A stretch of 64,000 bases of DNA from Mangrovimicrobium sediminis (GCF_004745945.1 NZ_SRLE01000004.1:186001-250000), one strand, 5' to 3'; shown: positions 1 through 11,539, counted from the stretch's first letter. The notes: generated by a model from the sequence alone, not told the origin. A program made the numbers and translations.

Positions 1-120
1 AAGCACCTCATCATGGATTTCGGCATCGGTGAAACCATGGAAGGCGGGGTGCTCGGCGCGCGTATCGTTATCGCGCTTTCAGTTGTTCTGATCATCATTG
101 CGGGGGCTTGGATATGGTAA
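1..120 (+). CDS. sdhC: Succinate dehydrogenase cytochrome b556 subunit, 3' end
   Basis: The window opens inside this gene. Frame 1 reads 39 residues ending in a hydrophobic segment (about LGARIVIALSVVLIIIAG) and GAWIW before TAA at 118-120. This fits the last transmembrane helix of SdhC, the haem b and quinone-binding membrane anchor of complex II. The stop overlaps the sdhD start: ATG at 114 lies four bases before TAA, so the two genes are translationally coupled. The N-terminal two thirds, including the haem-ligand histidine region, lie outside the window. Identity rests on the short tail plus the sdhDAB genes that follow. Confidence 0.85.
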   Translation, partial: KHLIMDFGIGETMEGGVLGARIVIALSVVLIIIAGAWIW

Positions 121-473
121 GGGCTGTCACCAGTTTCGGGCGTTCCGGTCTCTCCGACTGGCTGCTGCAGCGGGTCACCGCTGTCATTCTCGTCGCCTAC
201 TTCCTGTGTATCGGCGCCTCCCTGCTGGGTGGTGTGAGCTACGCCGAGTGGAAATCCATGTTCGAAGGCACCGCCATGCGTATCTTTACCCTGCTGGCGG
301 TCCTGTCGCTGGCGGCCCACGCCTGGATCGGTATGTGGTCGGTCGGCACCGACTACCTGACCGAGCGCCTGATGGGCAAAACGGGTAACGTATTGCGCCT
401 GGCCTACCAGATCGGTTGCGGCCTGGTCATCTTTGTCTACGTCATCTGGACTATCCAGATCCTCTGGGGTTAA
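114..473 (+). CDS. sdhD: Succinate dehydrogenase membrane anchor subunit SdhD
   Basis: 119-residue membrane protein of complex II, which with SdhC anchors SdhAB and passes electrons to ubiquinone. Three hydrophobic segments are visible (about residues 18-40, 54-76 and 92-117). The motif HAWIGMW in the second helix is characteristic of SdhD, and the N-terminus resembles other SdhD proteins (GRSGLSDWLLQRVTA). I chose ATG 114 over an upstream TTG at 108, because ATG 114 gives the expected length and overlaps the sdhC stop. The gene lies 6 bp before sdhA in one operon. Confidence 0.93.
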   Translation: MVRAVTSFGRSGLSDWLLQRVTAVILVAYFLCIGASLLGGVSYAEWKSMFEGTAMRIFTLLAVLSLAAHAWIGMWSVGTDYLTERLMGKTGNVLRLAYQIGCGLVIFVYVIWTIQILWG

Positions 474-479
474 AACACT

Positions 480-2252
480 ATGGCGGCTATTCGTACTATT
501 TCCTTCGACGGCGTCATCGTTGGCGGCGGCGGTGCCGGCATGCGCGCCGCGCTGCAGCTGGCGCAATCCGGCTACAAGACGGCTGTGATCTCCAAGGTGT
601 TCCCGACGCGCTCGCACACGGTATCCGCCCAGGGCGGTATCACCTGTGCCATCGCCAGTGCCGACCCCAACGACGACTGGCGCTGGCACATGTACGACAC
701 GGTCAAGGGCTCCGACTACATCGGCGACCAGGACGCGATCGAATACATGTGCAGCGTCGGCCCCGAGGCGGTGTTCGAGCTGGAACACATGGGCCTGCCG
801 TTCTCGCGCACCGAGGAAGGCCGCATCTACCAGCGCCCCTTCGGCGGCCAGTCCAAGAACTACGGTGAGGGCGGCCAGGCCGCGCGCACCTGCGCCGCGG
901 CGGACCGCACCGGCCACGCCCTGCTGCACACCCTGTACCAGGGCAACATGAAGAACAACACCGTGTTCTTCAACGAGTGGTACGCCACCGACCTGGTGAA
1001 GAACCAGGACGGTGCAGTGGTTGGCGTGATCGCCATCTGCATGGAAACCGGTGAGACGGTCTATGTGAAGTCCAAGGCCACGGTATTTGCCACCGGCGGA
1101 GCGGGGCGCATCTACGCCTCCACCACCAATGCTCACATCAATACTGGCGACGGCATCGGCATGGCCCTGCGCGCCGGCTTCCCGGTGCAGGACATCGAGA
1201 TGTGGCAGTTCCACCCCACCGGCATCGCCGGCGCCGGTGTCCTCGTGACCGAGGGCTGTCGCGGCGAGGGCGGTTACCTGATCAACAAGGACGGCGAGCG
1301 CTTCATGGAGCGCTACGCGCCCAATGCCAAGGACCTCGCCGGCCGTGACGTGGTGGCGCGCTCCATGGTGCTGGAAATCATTGAGGGCCGCGGTTGCGGC
1401 CCCGAGGGTGACCACGTCTTCCTGAAGCTGGACCACCTCGGCGAGGAAGTCCTCGAGTCCCGCCTGCCCGGCATCTGCGAGCTCTCCCGGACCTTCGCCC
1501 ACGCCGATCCGGTCAAGGAGCCCATCCCGGTCGTGCCCACCTGTCACTACATGATGGGGGGTATCCCGACCAACGTGCACGGCCAGGCGCTGACCGTGGA
1601 CGCCAACGGCAACGACCAGGTGATCCCGGGCCTGTACGCCTGCGGCGAGGTGGCCTGCGTTTCGGTGCATGGCGCCAACCGTCTGGGCGGCAACTCGCTG
1701 CTCGACCTCGTGGTCTTCGGCCGCGCCTCCGGCCTGTACATCGAGCAGGCCCTGCGTGAAGGCATCGACATGCGCGACGCCTCGGAGTCCGACATCGAGC
1801 AGGCCATGTCCCGTCTCGACCGGCTGAACAACTCCAATGGCGGCGAGAAAACCGCCGAGCTGCGCAAGGAACTGCAGGGCATCATGCAGAACCACTTCGG
1901 TGTGTTCCGCAACGGCGAGTTCATGCAGCAGGGTATCGTTAAACTGGCCGAGCTGCGCTCGCGTATCGAGAACGTAACGCTGGAAGACAAGTCCCAGGCC
2001 TTCAACACCGCACGCATCGAGGCACTGGAGTTGCACAACCTGTTCGAAGTGGCCGAGGCTACCGCCATCGCCGCCGAAGAGCGCAAGGAAAGTCGCGGCG
2101 CCCACGCCCGCGAGGATTTCCAGGAGCGCGACGACGAGAACTGGCTGTGTCACTCGATGTACTACCCGACCGACAAGCGGGTCGGTCAGCGGGCGGTCAA
2201 TTTTGAGCCCAAGACAGTCGATACCTTCCAGCCGAAAGTCCGGACTTACTGA
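480..2252 (+). CDS. sdhA: Succinate dehydrogenase flavoprotein subunit SdhA
   Basis: 590-residue catalytic flavoprotein of complex II that oxidises succinate to fumarate. It shows the N-terminal FAD dinucleotide fold ([12 protein letters not shown]), the SHTVSAQGG motif whose histidine (residue 46) carries covalent FAD in this family, the active-site HPTG segment and the GRDVVAR segment. The C-terminal half contains the conserved [11 protein letters not shown] motif. The length matches the family (about 588). It sits between sdhD and sdhB with gaps of 6 and 11 bp. Covalent flavinylation would need SdhE, which is not in this window. Confidence 0.97.
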   Translation: MAAIRTISFDGVIVGGGGAGMRAALQLAQSGYKTAVISKVFPTRSHTVSAQGGITCAIASADPNDDWRWHMYDTVKGSDYIGDQDAIEYMCSVGPEAVFELEHMGLPFSRTEEGRIYQRPFGGQSKNYGEGGQAARTCAAADRTGHALLHTLYQGNMKNNTVFFNEWYATDLVKNQDGAVVGVIAICMETGETVYVKSKATVFATGGAGRIYASTTNAHINTGDGIGMALRAGFPVQDIEMWQFHPTGIAGAGVLVTEGCRGEGGYLINKDGERFMERYAPNAKDLAGRDVVARSMVLEIIEGRGCGPEGDHVFLKLDHLGEEVLESRLPGICELSRTFAHADPVKEPIPVVPTCHYMMGGIPTNVHGQALTVDANGNDQVIPGLYACGEVACVSVHGANRLGGNSLLDLVVFGRASGLYIEQALREGIDMRDASESDIEQAMSRLDRLNNSNGGEKTAELRKELQGIMQNHFGVFRNGEFMQQGIVKLAELRSRIENVTLEDKSQAFNTARIEALELHNLFEVAEATAIAAEERKESRGAHAREDFQERDDENWLCHSMYYPTDKRVGQRAVNFEPKTVDTFQPKVRTY

Positions 2253-2263
2253 GGTCGAATACG

Positions 2264-2968
2264 ATGTTGCAAGTTAGTATCTATCGCTATAACCCGGAGA
2301 CCGACTCAGCGCCGTCCATGCAGGATTTCCAGGTCGACACTGGCGGCAAGGACCTGATGGTGCTGGACGTCCTGGAGATGATCAAGGCCCAGGACACCAC
2401 CGTAGCCTACCGCCGTTCCTGCCGCGAAGGCGTGTGCGGTTCTGACGGTCTCAACATGAACGGCAAGAACGGCCTGGCGTGCATCACGGCGCTGTCCGAC
2501 ACCGTGCGCGACAACAAACTGGTGATCCGCCCGCTGCCGGGCCTGCCGGTAGTGCGCGACCTGGTGGTCGACATGAGCCTGTTCTATCGCCAGTACGAGA
2601 AGGTCCAGCCCTTCCTGCAGAACAACACGCCGGCGCCCGCCATCGAGCGACTGCAATCCCCGGAGGACCGCGCCAAGCTGGACGGCCTCTACGAGTGCAT
2701 CCTGTGCGCCTGCTGTTCCACCTCCTGCCCCTCCTTCTGGTGGAACCCGGACCGCTTTATCGGTCCCGCCGGCCTGTTGCAGGCCTACCGTTTCCTCGCC
2801 GACAGCCGCGATACGGCTACCGACGAGCGCCTGGCGAAGCTGGACGACCCCTTCAGCGTGTTCCGCTGCCACGGCATCCAGAACTGCGTTAATGTATGTC
2901 CCAAGGGCCTCAATCCCACCCGCGCCATCGGCCACATTCGCAACATGCTGCTGAGCAGGGCAACCTGA
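2264..2968 (+). CDS. sdhB: Succinate dehydrogenase iron-sulfur subunit SdhB
   Basis: 234-residue electron-transfer subunit of complex II. All three cluster-binding groups are visible: the [2Fe-2S] site (SCREGVCGSDG plus a downstream GLAC), the [4Fe-4S] site (CILCACCSTSCPSFWW) and the [3Fe-4S] site (CHGIQNCVNVCPKGLNP). These carry electrons from the SdhA flavin to quinone. The ATG is preceded by GAGGTC. A 205 bp non-coding gap separates it from sucA, so sucA may have its own promoter or rely on read-through. Confidence 0.96.
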   Translation: MLQVSIYRYNPETDSAPSMQDFQVDTGGKDLMVLDVLEMIKAQDTTVAYRRSCREGVCGSDGLNMNGKNGLACITALSDTVRDNKLVIRPLPGLPVVRDLVVDMSLFYRQYEKVQPFLQNNTPAPAIERLQSPEDRAKLDGLYECILCACCSTSCPSFWWNPDRFIGPAGLLQAYRFLADSRDTATDERLAKLDDPFSVFRCHGIQNCVNVCPKGLNPTRAIGHIRNMLLSRAT

Positions 2969-3074
2969 TATTCAGGCAATAGCTTTAACTTATCGTCACA
3001 AGTTGTTGTTTGGAAAGGCTTTTGAGGAATCCGCTGCTGCTGTAGGGCGGCGGCGGCCACGCGCTGGTGCATTT

Positions 3075-3100
3075 GCGGCTAAGGTCTAGTCCTTAGCCGC
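3075..3100. promoter_or_regulatory. Perfect hairpin in the sdhB-sucA gap
   Basis: A 10 bp perfect stem (GCGGCTAAGG / CCTTAGCCGC) with a 6 nt loop lies about 75 bp upstream of sucA. No T-run follows on the + strand, so it is not a classical terminator. It may be an RNA processing or stability element between the sdh and suc parts of the operon, or an attenuator. The function is inferred only from position and symmetry. Confidence 0.45.
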
Positions 3101-3173
3101 CGATCACCACTGCTAGAATTCGGTGAACGCGTCCACTGGCGGGCGCCCAACTCCCAACTCCGGAAGGGCCGCA

Positions 3174-6032
3174 ATGCAAGAAAGCTCAATGGAACAGTTG
3201 TGGCGGAGCTCCCACATCGCTGGCGGCAACGCCACTTATGTGGAAGACCTCTACGAGAACTACCTCAAGGATCCCAATGGCGTGCCCGAACAGTGGCGCG
3301 ACTATTTCGACAAGCTGCCCCGGGTTACCACTGATCTGGTGCAGACCGAGGACATTCCCCACTCGGTGATCCGCGAGCGCTTCGCGCAGATCAGCAAGAT
3401 GCGCATCCGCACCGAGGCCACTGTTTCCCACGATTCCCAGGCCACCGAGTACGAGCGCAAGCAGGTCCGCGTGGTCCAGCTGATTTCCGCCTACCGCCAG
3501 CGCGGCCACCAGAAGGCCAACCTCGACCCGCTGGGTATCGCCGAGCGCGAGCACGTGCGCGACCTGGAGCTGTCCTTCCACGAATTGTCCGAGGCGGACT
3601 TCGACACCGTTTTCCAGACCGGCAGCCTGCACATCGGCAAGGCCGACGCCACCCTGGGCGAGATCCACGACACCCTGGAGCGCACCTACTGCCAGTCCGT
3701 GGGCGCCGAGTTCATGCATATCGTGAACACTGAGGAGCGCCACTGGATCATGAACCGCATGGAGTCCGTGCGCAGCGCCCCGGACTACGGCAAGGACATC
3801 CGCATCCAGTTGCTGCGCCGGCTGATCAAGGCCGAGGGCCTGGAGAAGTCCCTCGGCTCCAAGTACCCCGGCACCAAGCGCTTCGGCCTGGAGGGCGGCG
3901 AGAGCCTGATCCCCATGCTCGCCGAGATGGTGCAGCGCCTGGGCAGCTACGGCGTGCAGGAGATCGTTATCGGCATGGCCCACCGCGGCCGCCTCAACGT
4001 GCTGGTGAACATTCTCGGCAAGAACCCCTCGGAACTGTTTGACGAGTTCGAGGGCAAGGTCGCCTACACAACGTCCGGCGACGTCAAGTACCACCAGGGT
4101 TTTTCCTCCAACGTGATGACCCCGGGCGGCGAGATCCACCTCGCGCTGTCCTTCAACCCCTCCCACCTGGAGATCGTCTCGCCGGTGGTAGAGGGCTCCG
4201 TGCGCGCCCGCCAGGAGCGCCGCGATGACCACACCGGTGCGCTGGTGACGCCCATCGTGATCCACGGCGATGCCGCCTTTGCCGGCCAGGGCGTGGTCAT
4301 GGAAACCTTCCAGATGTCGCAGACCCGCGCCTACAAGACCGGCGGCACCGTGCACATCGTGCTCAACAACCAGGTCGGCTTCACTACCAGTAAACGCGAG
4401 GACGCGCGCTCCACCGAGTACTGCACCGACGTCGCCAAGATGGTCCAGGCGCCGATCTTCCACGTCAACGCCGACGACCCGGAAGCGGTACTGTTTGTCA
4501 CCCAGCTGGCGGTGGACTACCGCACCGAGTTCAAGAAGGACGTGGTCATCGACCTGGTCTGCTACCGCCGCCGCGGCCACAACGAGGCGGATGAGCCCTC
4601 GGTGACCCAGCCCGCCATGTACAAGGCGATCCGCAGCCACAAGACCACCCGCGACCTGTACGCCGCGCGCCTGGTCGCCGACGGCGTGGTCACGGAGAAG
4701 GAGGACACCTTCCTGGTCGAGCGCTACCGCGAATCCCTGGACCGCGGCGAGCCGCTGGTCAGCAGCCTGGTGTCCGAGCCGAACAAGACGCTTTTCGTCG
4801 ACTGGTCGCCGTACCTCGGCCACCACTGGACCGATGAAGCCGACACCGCCATCGACCTGCATAAGCTGCAGACCCTGGCCCACGACATCAATGTCGCGCC
4901 GGAGAGTTTCCCGCTGCAGCGCCAGGTCAGCAAGATTCTCGAGGACCGGCGCAAGATGGCCGCCGGCGCCACCCCGGTGAACTGGGGCTTCGCCGAGACC
5001 ATGGCCTATGCCACGCTGCTCGAGGCGGGGTACCCGGTGCGCATCACCGGCCAGGACGTCGGCCGCGGTACTTTCTCCCACCGCCACGCCGTGCTGCACA
5101 ACCAGAAAGACGAGAGCATCCACATCCCGCTGCAGCACATCGCGCCGGACCAGGCGCCGTTCGTCATCTACGACTCGCTGCTCTCGGAGGAGGCGGTACT
5201 GGCCTTCGAGTACGGTTACTCGACCACCATGCCCAAGGGTCTGGTGATCTGGGAGGCCCAGTTCGGCGATTTCGCCAACGGCGCCCAGGTGGTCATCGAC
5301 CAGTTCATCACCAGTGGCGAGCACAAGTGGCAGCGCCTGTGTGGCCTCACCATGCTGCTGCCGCACGGCTACGAAGGGCAGGGGCCGGAGCACTCCTCGG
5401 CACGCCTGGAGCGCTTTCTGCAGCTGTCCGCCGAACACAACATCCAGGTGTGTGTGCCGACGACCCCGGCGCAGGTGTTCCACATGCTGCGCCGCCAGGC
5501 CATCCGCCCGCTGCGCAAGCCGCTGATCGTGATGTCGCCGAAGAGCCTGCTGCGCCACAAGGAGGCCATCTCCACCGTCGAGGAACTGGCCGGCGGCTGT
5601 TTCCACACGGTGCTCGACGACCCGGACGGCCTGGACAAGAGCAAGGTCAAGCGGGTCATCATGTGTAGCGGCAAGGTGTTCTACGACCTGCGCGCGGCGC
5701 GCCAGGAGCGCGAGATCGAGGATATCGCCATCATCCGCATCGAGCAGCTCTACCCGTTCCCGGAAGACGACCTGCTGGCGGTGTTCAACGGTTACCCGAA
5801 CATCCGCGAGGCGGTATGGTGCCAGGAAGAGCCGATGAACCAGGGCGCCTGGTATTCCAGCCAGCACCACATGCGCCGGGTCCTGTTCAATCATAAGAAG
5901 GACGTGTACCTGCAGTACGTGGGTCGCGACGCCTCGGCGGCACCTGCCGCCGGCTATATGGCGCTGCACATGCAGCAACTGGAGACGTTTATCAATAACG
6001 CCCTGGCGCCTGAAGTGCCCTGGGTGTCTTAG
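3174..6032 (+). CDS. sucA: 2-oxoglutarate dehydrogenase E1 component
   Basis: 952-residue thiamine-diphosphate-dependent E1 subunit of the 2-oxoglutarate dehydrogenase complex, which decarboxylates 2-oxoglutarate and passes the succinyl group to SucB. The N-terminus (SSHIAGGNATYVEDLY) is typical of bacterial SucA. The ThDP/Mg segment HGDAAFAGQGVV and the C-terminal transketolase-like domain (GRGTFSHRHAVLHNQ) are present. The frame is open from a GTG at 3123, but ATG 3174 is preferred because it has a GGAAGG site just upstream and gives the conserved MQESS start. It is followed 15 bp later by sucB. Confidence 0.96.
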   Translation: MQESSMEQLWRSSHIAGGNATYVEDLYENYLKDPNGVPEQWRDYFDKLPRVTTDLVQTEDIPHSVIRERFAQISKMRIRTEATVSHDSQATEYERKQVRVVQLISAYRQRGHQKANLDPLGIAEREHVRDLELSFHELSEADFDTVFQTGSLHIGKADATLGEIHDTLERTYCQSVGAEFMHIVNTEERHWIMNRMESVRSAPDYGKDIRIQLLRRLIKAEGLEKSLGSKYPGTKRFGLEGGESLIPMLAEMVQRLGSYGVQEIVIGMAHRGRLNVLVNILGKNPSELFDEFEGKVAYTTSGDVKYHQGFSSNVMTPGGEIHLALSFNPSHLEIVSPVVEGSVRARQERRDDHTGALVTPIVIHGDAAFAGQGVVMETFQMSQTRAYKTGGTVHIVLNNQVGFTTSKREDARSTEYCTDVAKMVQAPIFHVNADDPEAVLFVTQLAVDYRTEFKKDVVIDLVCYRRRGHNEADEPSVTQPAMYKAIRSHKTTRDLYAARLVADGVVTEKEDTFLVERYRESLDRGEPLVSSLVSEPNKTLFVDWSPYLGHHWTDEADTAIDLHKLQTLAHDINVAPESFPLQRQVSKILEDRRKMAAGATPVNWGFAETMAYATLLEAGYPVRITGQDVGRGTFSHRHAVLHNQKDESIHIPLQHIAPDQAPFVIYDSLLSEEAVLAFEYGYSTTMPKGLVIWEAQFGDFANGAQVVIDQFITSGEHKWQRLCGLTMLLPHGYEGQGPEHSSARLERFLQLSAEHNIQVCVPTTPAQVFHMLRRQAIRPLRKPLIVMSPKSLLRHKEAISTVEELAGGCFHTVLDDPDGLDKSKVKRVIMCSGKVFYDLRAARQEREIEDIAIIRIEQLYPFPEDDLLAVFNGYPNIREAVWCQEEPMNQGAWYSSQHHMRRVLFNHKKDVYLQYVGRDASAAPAAGYMALHMQQLETFINNALAPEVPWVS

Positions 6033-6047
6033 TGCGAAGGACGACAC

Positions 6048-7283
6048 ATGGCAATTGAAATCAAGGCACCCGCGTTTCCCGAATCGGTCGCTGATGGCGA
6101 GGTCGCCACCTGGCACAAGCAGGAAGGCGAGCAAGTGGAGCGCGACGAACTGATCGTCGAGATCGAGACCGACAAGGTCGTGATGGAAGTCGTGGCGCCG
6201 GAAACCGGCACGCTCACCCGCATCCTGGCCAAGGAGGGTGAAACCGTGCAGAGCGAGCAGGTGCTGGCGCAGCTGGAGCAGGGCGCCGCCACCGGCGCTG
6301 CCGCACCCGCGCCGGCGCAGGCAGCGCCCGCCCCGGCAGCGGCCGAGGACGACGCCGAGGGCGACGTCCCGCTGGGTCCCGCGGCGCGGCAACTGGTCGA
6401 GGAGCACCAGCTCGATGTAAGCCAGATTCCCGGCAGCGGCAAGAACGGCCGTATCACCAAGGAAGACATCCTCAAGTATCTCAAGGAGCGCGACAGCGCG
6501 CCGGCCCCGAGCCCGGCACCGGCGGCCAAGGCCCCGGCCAGCCCGGCGGTCCCCGAGTCGCCGGTGCAGCCCTCGGGCGAGCGCGTCGAGCGCCGCGTGC
6601 CGATGACCCGCATGCGCGCCAAGATTGCCGAGCGCCTGCTCGACGCCACCCAGAGCACCGCCATGCTGACCACCTTCAACGAGGTGAACATGGCGCCGCT
6701 GATGGCTCTGCGCAGCAAGTACAAGGACCAGTTCTCCGAGGTGCACAACGGCACCCGGCTGGGCTTCATGGGCTTCTTCGTGCGCGCCGCCTGCGAGGCG
6801 CTCAAGCGTTTCCCGGCGGTCAATGCCTCCATCGACGGCAACGATATCGTCTACCACGGCTACCAGGACATCGGTGTCGCCGTGTCCACCACCGATGGCC
6901 TGGTGGTACCGGTGCTGCGCGATGCGGACTTCATGTCTGTGGCCGACATCGAGGCGGCAATCCGCGACCTCGGCGTGCGCGCCCGCGACAAGAAACTGAC
7001 CATCGACGACATGACCGGCGGCACCTTCACCGTGTCCAACGGCGGCGTGTTCGGTTCGCTGCTCTCCACGCCGATCCTCAACCCGCCGCAGACCGGTATT
7101 CTCGGTATGCACAAGATCCAGGAGCGGCCGATGGCGGTGGACGGGCAGGTGGTGATCCTGCCCATGATGTATCTCGCGCTGTCCTACGACCACCGGCTGA
7201 TCGACGGCAAGACCGCCGTGCAGTTCCTGGTGGCGATCAAGGACCTGATCGAGGATCCGGCGCGCATCCTGCTGCAACTGTAA
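6048..7283 (+). CDS. sucB: Dihydrolipoyl succinyltransferase (E2 of 2-oxoglutarate dehydrogenase)
   Basis: 411-residue E2 core enzyme that transfers succinyl from lipoate to CoA. Domains in order: a lipoyl domain with lysine 43 in ETDKV, an Ala/Pro-rich linker (about 83-105), the E1/E3-binding domain (about 108-145, [12 protein letters not shown]), a second Ala/Pro linker, and the catalytic domain ending with the active-site SYDHRLIDG motif. There is one lipoyl domain, as usual for SucB. The ribosome-binding site GAAGGA precedes ATG. A hairpin follows before lpd. Confidence 0.96.
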   Translation: MAIEIKAPAFPESVADGEVATWHKQEGEQVERDELIVEIETDKVVMEVVAPETGTLTRILAKEGETVQSEQVLAQLEQGAATGAAAPAPAQAAPAPAAAEDDAEGDVPLGPAARQLVEEHQLDVSQIPGSGKNGRITKEDILKYLKERDSAPAPSPAPAAKAPASPAVPESPVQPSGERVERRVPMTRMRAKIAERLLDATQSTAMLTTFNEVNMAPLMALRSKYKDQFSEVHNGTRLGFMGFFVRAACEALKRFPAVNASIDGNDIVYHGYQDIGVAVSTTDGLVVPVLRDADFMSVADIEAAIRDLGVRARDKKLTIDDMTGGTFTVSNGGVFGSLLSTPILNPPQTGILGMHKIQERPMAVDGQVVILPMMYLALSYDHRLIDGKTAVQFLVAIKDLIEDPARILLQL

Positions 7284-8777
<1,494 letters not shown>

Positions 8778-8835
8778 TTCTTGCCTGTGCGCGTAAAATA
8801 AATCCAATCGCCGGCGCCGCAGGCATTATAGGGGG

Positions 8836-8860
8836 TTGTCGCAGCCCGTAGCCGCGACAA
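8836..8860. other. Weak hairpin in the lpd-sucC gap
   Basis: The 127 bp gap between lpd and sucC contains a 7 bp stem TTGTCGC / GCGACAA with an 11 nt loop. No convincing promoter or T-run is visible. It could be a processing site; support is weak. Confidence 0.25.
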
Positions 8861-8904
8861 ACCGACTTTCAAGCAGCAGTACATGGACTAAAGCAGGACG
8901 ATAC

Positions 8905-10074
8905 ATGAACCTTCATGAGTACCAGGGCAAACAGCTGTTTGCCGAATACGGACTGCCGGTTTCCAAGGGGTTTGCGGTGGATACCCCTGAAGAAGCGGCG
9001 GAAGCGGCAGACAAGATTGGCGGCGATATGTGGGTGGTCAAAGCCCAGGTACACGCCGGTGGTCGCGGTAAGGCCGGCGGTGTAAAGCTGGTCAAGACCA
9101 AGGACGAAATCAAGGATTTCGCCGCCAACTGGCTGGGCAAGAACCTGGTCACCTACCAGACCGACGAAAATGGCCAGCCGGTCAGCAAGATCCTCGTCGA
9201 GACCTGCACCGATATCGCCGAGGAACTGTACCTCGGCGCGGTCGTCGACCGCTCTTCGCGGCGCATCGTCTTCATGGCCTCCACCGAAGGTGGCGTGGAG
9301 ATCGAGAAAGTGGCCGAGGAAACCCCTGAGAAAATCCTCAAGGCGACCATCGACCCGCTGGCCGGGCCGCAGCCCTACCAGGGCCGCGAACTGGCCTTCA
9401 AACTGGGCCTGTCCGGCGACCAGATCAAGCAGTTCGTGAAGATCTTCATGGGCCTGGCGCAGATGTTCATCGACAAGGACCTGGCACTCATCGAGATCAA
9501 CCCGCTGGTGATCACCGAGGAAGGCAACCTGCACTGCCTGGACGCCAAGATCGGCGTCGACGGCAATGCGCTGTACCGCCAGCCGGCCCTCAGCGAGATG
9601 CACGACCCCAGCCAGGAAGACGAGCGCGAGGCGCACGCCGCCGAGTGGGAGCTCAACTATGTCGCCCTGGACGGCAACATCGGCTGCATGGTCAACGGTG
9701 CCGGCCTGGCCATGGGCACCATGGACATCGTCGCCCTGCACGGCGGTTTCCCCGCCAACTTCCTCGATGTGGGCGGTGGCGCCACCAAGGAGCGCGTCTC
9801 CGAGGCGTTCAAGATCATCCTCTCCGATGACAAGGTGAAAGCCGTACTCATCAACATCTTCGGCGGCATCGTGCGCTGCGACCTGATCGCAGAGGGCGTG
9901 ATTGGCGCGGTAGAAGAAGTGGGCGTGAAAGTGCCCGTCGTCGTGCGCCTCGAAGGTAACAATGCCGAGCTTGGCAAGAAAATGCTGGCCGACAGCGGCC
10001 TCAACATCATCGCTGCGGACAGCCTGACCGACGCTGCTCAGCAAGCCGTAAAAGCAGCAGGAGGAGCGGCATAA
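8905..10074 (+). CDS. sucC: Succinyl-CoA synthetase beta subunit
   Basis: 389-residue ADP-forming subunit that with SucD converts succinyl-CoA to succinate and makes ATP or GTP. It begins with the canonical [12 protein letters not shown] and has an N-terminal ATP-grasp domain ([15 protein letters not shown]) and the C-terminal ligase domain ([17 protein letters not shown]). ATG 8905, with AGGA upstream, is chosen over an in-frame start at 8836 because all family members start at this residue. The stop TAA shares its last base with the sucD ATG at 10074, so the subunits are translationally coupled. Confidence 0.97.
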   Translation: MNLHEYQGKQLFAEYGLPVSKGFAVDTPEEAAEAADKIGGDMWVVKAQVHAGGRGKAGGVKLVKTKDEIKDFAANWLGKNLVTYQTDENGQPVSKILVETCTDIAEELYLGAVVDRSSRRIVFMASTEGGVEIEKVAEETPEKILKATIDPLAGPQPYQGRELAFKLGLSGDQIKQFVKIFMGLAQMFIDKDLALIEINPLVITEEGNLHCLDAKIGVDGNALYRQPALSEMHDPSQEDEREAHAAEWELNYVALDGNIGCMVNGAGLAMGTMDIVALHGGFPANFLDVGGGATKERVSEAFKIILSDDKVKAVLINIFGGIVRCDLIAEGVIGAVEEVGVKVPVVVRLEGNNAELGKKMLADSGLNIIAADSLTDAAQQAVKAAGGAA

Positions 10075-10946
10075 TGAGTATCCTTATCGATTCCAACACC
10101 AAGGTCATCTGTCAGGGCTTCACTGGGTCCCAGGGTACTTTCCACTCCGAACAGGCCATCGCCTACGGCACCAAGATGGTCGGCGGCGTCACCCCGGGCA
10201 AGGGCGGCCAGGAGCACCTGGGCCTGCCGGTATTCAACACCGTGGCCGACGCGGTCGCCGAGACCGGCGCCGATGCGTCCGTGATCTACGTCCCGGCACC
10301 GTTCTGCAAGGACTCCATCCTGGAAGCGGCCAACAGCGGCGTGAAGCTGATCGTGTGCATCACCGAGGGCATCCCGACCCTGGACATGCTCGACTGCAAA
10401 GTGAAGTGCGATGAACTGGGCGTGCGCCTGATCGGCCCGAACTGCCCGGGCGTGATCACTCCCGGCGAGTGCAAGATCGGCATCATGCCGGGCCACATCC
10501 ACCTGCCGGGCAAGGTCGGTATCGTCTCCCGTTCCGGCACCCTGACCTACGAGGCGGTCAAGCAGACCACCGACGCGGGCTACGGACAGTCCACCTGCGT
10601 GGGCATCGGCGGCGACCCGATCCCGGGCTCCAACTTCATCGACATCCTGGCGATGTTCGAGAAGGACGCCAAGACCGAGGCGATCGTCATGATCGGTGAG
10701 ATCGGCGGTACCGCTGAAGAAGAAGCCGCCGCCTTCATCAAGGACAACGTGAGCAAGCCTGTAGTGTCCTACATCGCAGGCGTCACGGCGCCCAAAGGCA
10801 AGCGCATGGGCCACGCAGGTGCGATCATCTCCGGCGGCAAGGGCACTGCGGACGAGAAGTTCGCCGCCCTGGAAGCTGCCGGTGTGCGCACTGTTCGCTC
10901 CCTGGCCGAGATCGGCACTGCGCTGGGTGAGGTTACCGGCTGGTAA
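10074..10946 (+). CDS. sucD: Succinyl-CoA synthetase alpha subunit
   Basis: 290-residue alpha subunit that binds CoA and carries the phosphohistidine. It shows the N-terminal CoA-binding Rossmann fold ([16 protein letters not shown]), the [11 protein letters not shown] segment and the active-site histidine in [14 protein letters not shown]. The length matches the family (about 289). It is the last gene of the sdh-suc operon and is followed 19 bp later by an intrinsic terminator. Confidence 0.97.
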   Translation: MSILIDSNTKVICQGFTGSQGTFHSEQAIAYGTKMVGGVTPGKGGQEHLGLPVFNTVADAVAETGADASVIYVPAPFCKDSILEAANSGVKLIVCITEGIPTLDMLDCKVKCDELGVRLIGPNCPGVITPGECKIGIMPGHIHLPGKVGIVSRSGTLTYEAVKQTTDAGYGQSTCVGIGGDPIPGSNFIDILAMFEKDAKTEAIVMIGEIGGTAEEEAAAFIKDNVSKPVVSYIAGVTAPKGKRMGHAGAIISGGKGTADEKFAALEAAGVRTVRSLAEIGTALGEVTGW

Positions 10947-10965
10947 GCTTTCCTGGCTCTTTTCG

Positions 10966-10993
10966 AAAAGCCCGCTTTGTGCGGGCTTTTTTT
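10966..10993 (+). terminator. Rho-independent terminator of the sdh-suc operon
   Basis: A GC-rich stem AAGCCCGC / GCGGGCTT with a TTTGT loop is followed by a run of seven T residues on the + strand, directly downstream of sucD. This is a textbook intrinsic terminator. Confidence 0.9.
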
Positions 10994-11012
10994 GTGTCGG
11001 CGTTGTTTGGCC

Positions 11013-11090
11013 GGCAGTCGCGAGCGTGGCATGCCCCCACTCGCTCCAAAAGCTCAGTCGCGGTGGAGGTATGCCACGCTCGCGACTGCC
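11013..11090. repeat. Long inverted repeat 1 of the sucD-downstream cluster
   Basis: Perfect 20 bp arms at 11013-11032 (GGCAGTCGCGAGCGTGGCAT) and 11071-11090 are separated by a 38 nt centre. It is the first of four long inverted repeats in the gene-free 10994-11695 stretch between the convergent sucD and the GGDEF-EAL gene. The arms do not match those of the neighbouring repeats. The short reading frames crossing it are not convincing genes. Confidence 0.75.
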
Positions 11091-11147
11091 TGTTGCCGGT
11101 TCGACTCAGGCGGTGATCGCCTGCACGGCCCGGTGTGCTTCGAGGGT

Positions 11148-11287
11148 TGCCGGGAGACCCGCGGGCGGAGCGCTCTGAAGATCGCGCCCCTCCGGGGTGC
11201 CCTCGGTCGGTCGCGAGCCCGCAAGCGGTCTCGCTCCACTCCTTCGGCGCGTCTTTTGCGAGCGCACCACCCGCCCGTCTCCCGGCA
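11148..11287 (-). repeat. Long inverted repeat 2, core copy A
   Basis: Arms at 11148-11168 and 11267-11287 pair at 18 of 21 positions. On the minus strand, the centre contains a block (about 11180-11250) that aligns with the centre of the next repeat (11370-11460): GCGCCGA, GTGGAG, GAGACCGCT, GCGGGCTC, GAGGGCACC and CGGAG occur in the same order. The two copies are therefore inverted relatives with different arms. No coding function is recognised. Confidence 0.6.
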
Positions 11288-11330
11288 CTTGCGGCTCGAA
11301 CCTGTGAACTTGGAGCTTCAGGCAATGCGA

Positions 11331-11496
11331 GGACTGTCAGCGGGGGTGTTGGACGCGGAAATCACGTCTGGCGCCGAGGGCGTGGAGGGAGACCGCTCGC
11401 GGGCTCCCGAGAGCCTGCCCCGCTTTATCGGGCACCAACTGAGGGCACCGCGGAGCGGCGCCAGACTGGAGCGGCCAACACCCCCGCTGACAGTCC
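11331..11496 (+). repeat. Long inverted repeat 3, core copy B
   Basis: Perfect 22 bp outer arms lie at 11331-11352 and 11475-11496 (left arm starts GGACTGTCAGCGGG). A second nested pair, TCTGGCGCCG at 11367-11376 and its complement at 11456-11465, extends the helix. A smaller hairpin (TGCCC...GGGCA) sits near 11416-11434. The core is related to the inverted copy at 11148-11287, but the outer arms are not. Confidence 0.7.
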
Positions 11497-11539
11497 GTCC
11501 GTCACGAACCTATCCCGCAGCAATCTTGCGACCAGCGCG

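Noticed and set aside
3186-7277. 1363-codon open frame on the minus strand
   Set aside because: It is the antisense of sucA and sucB, both with intact motifs. Long antisense frames are expected at this GC content.
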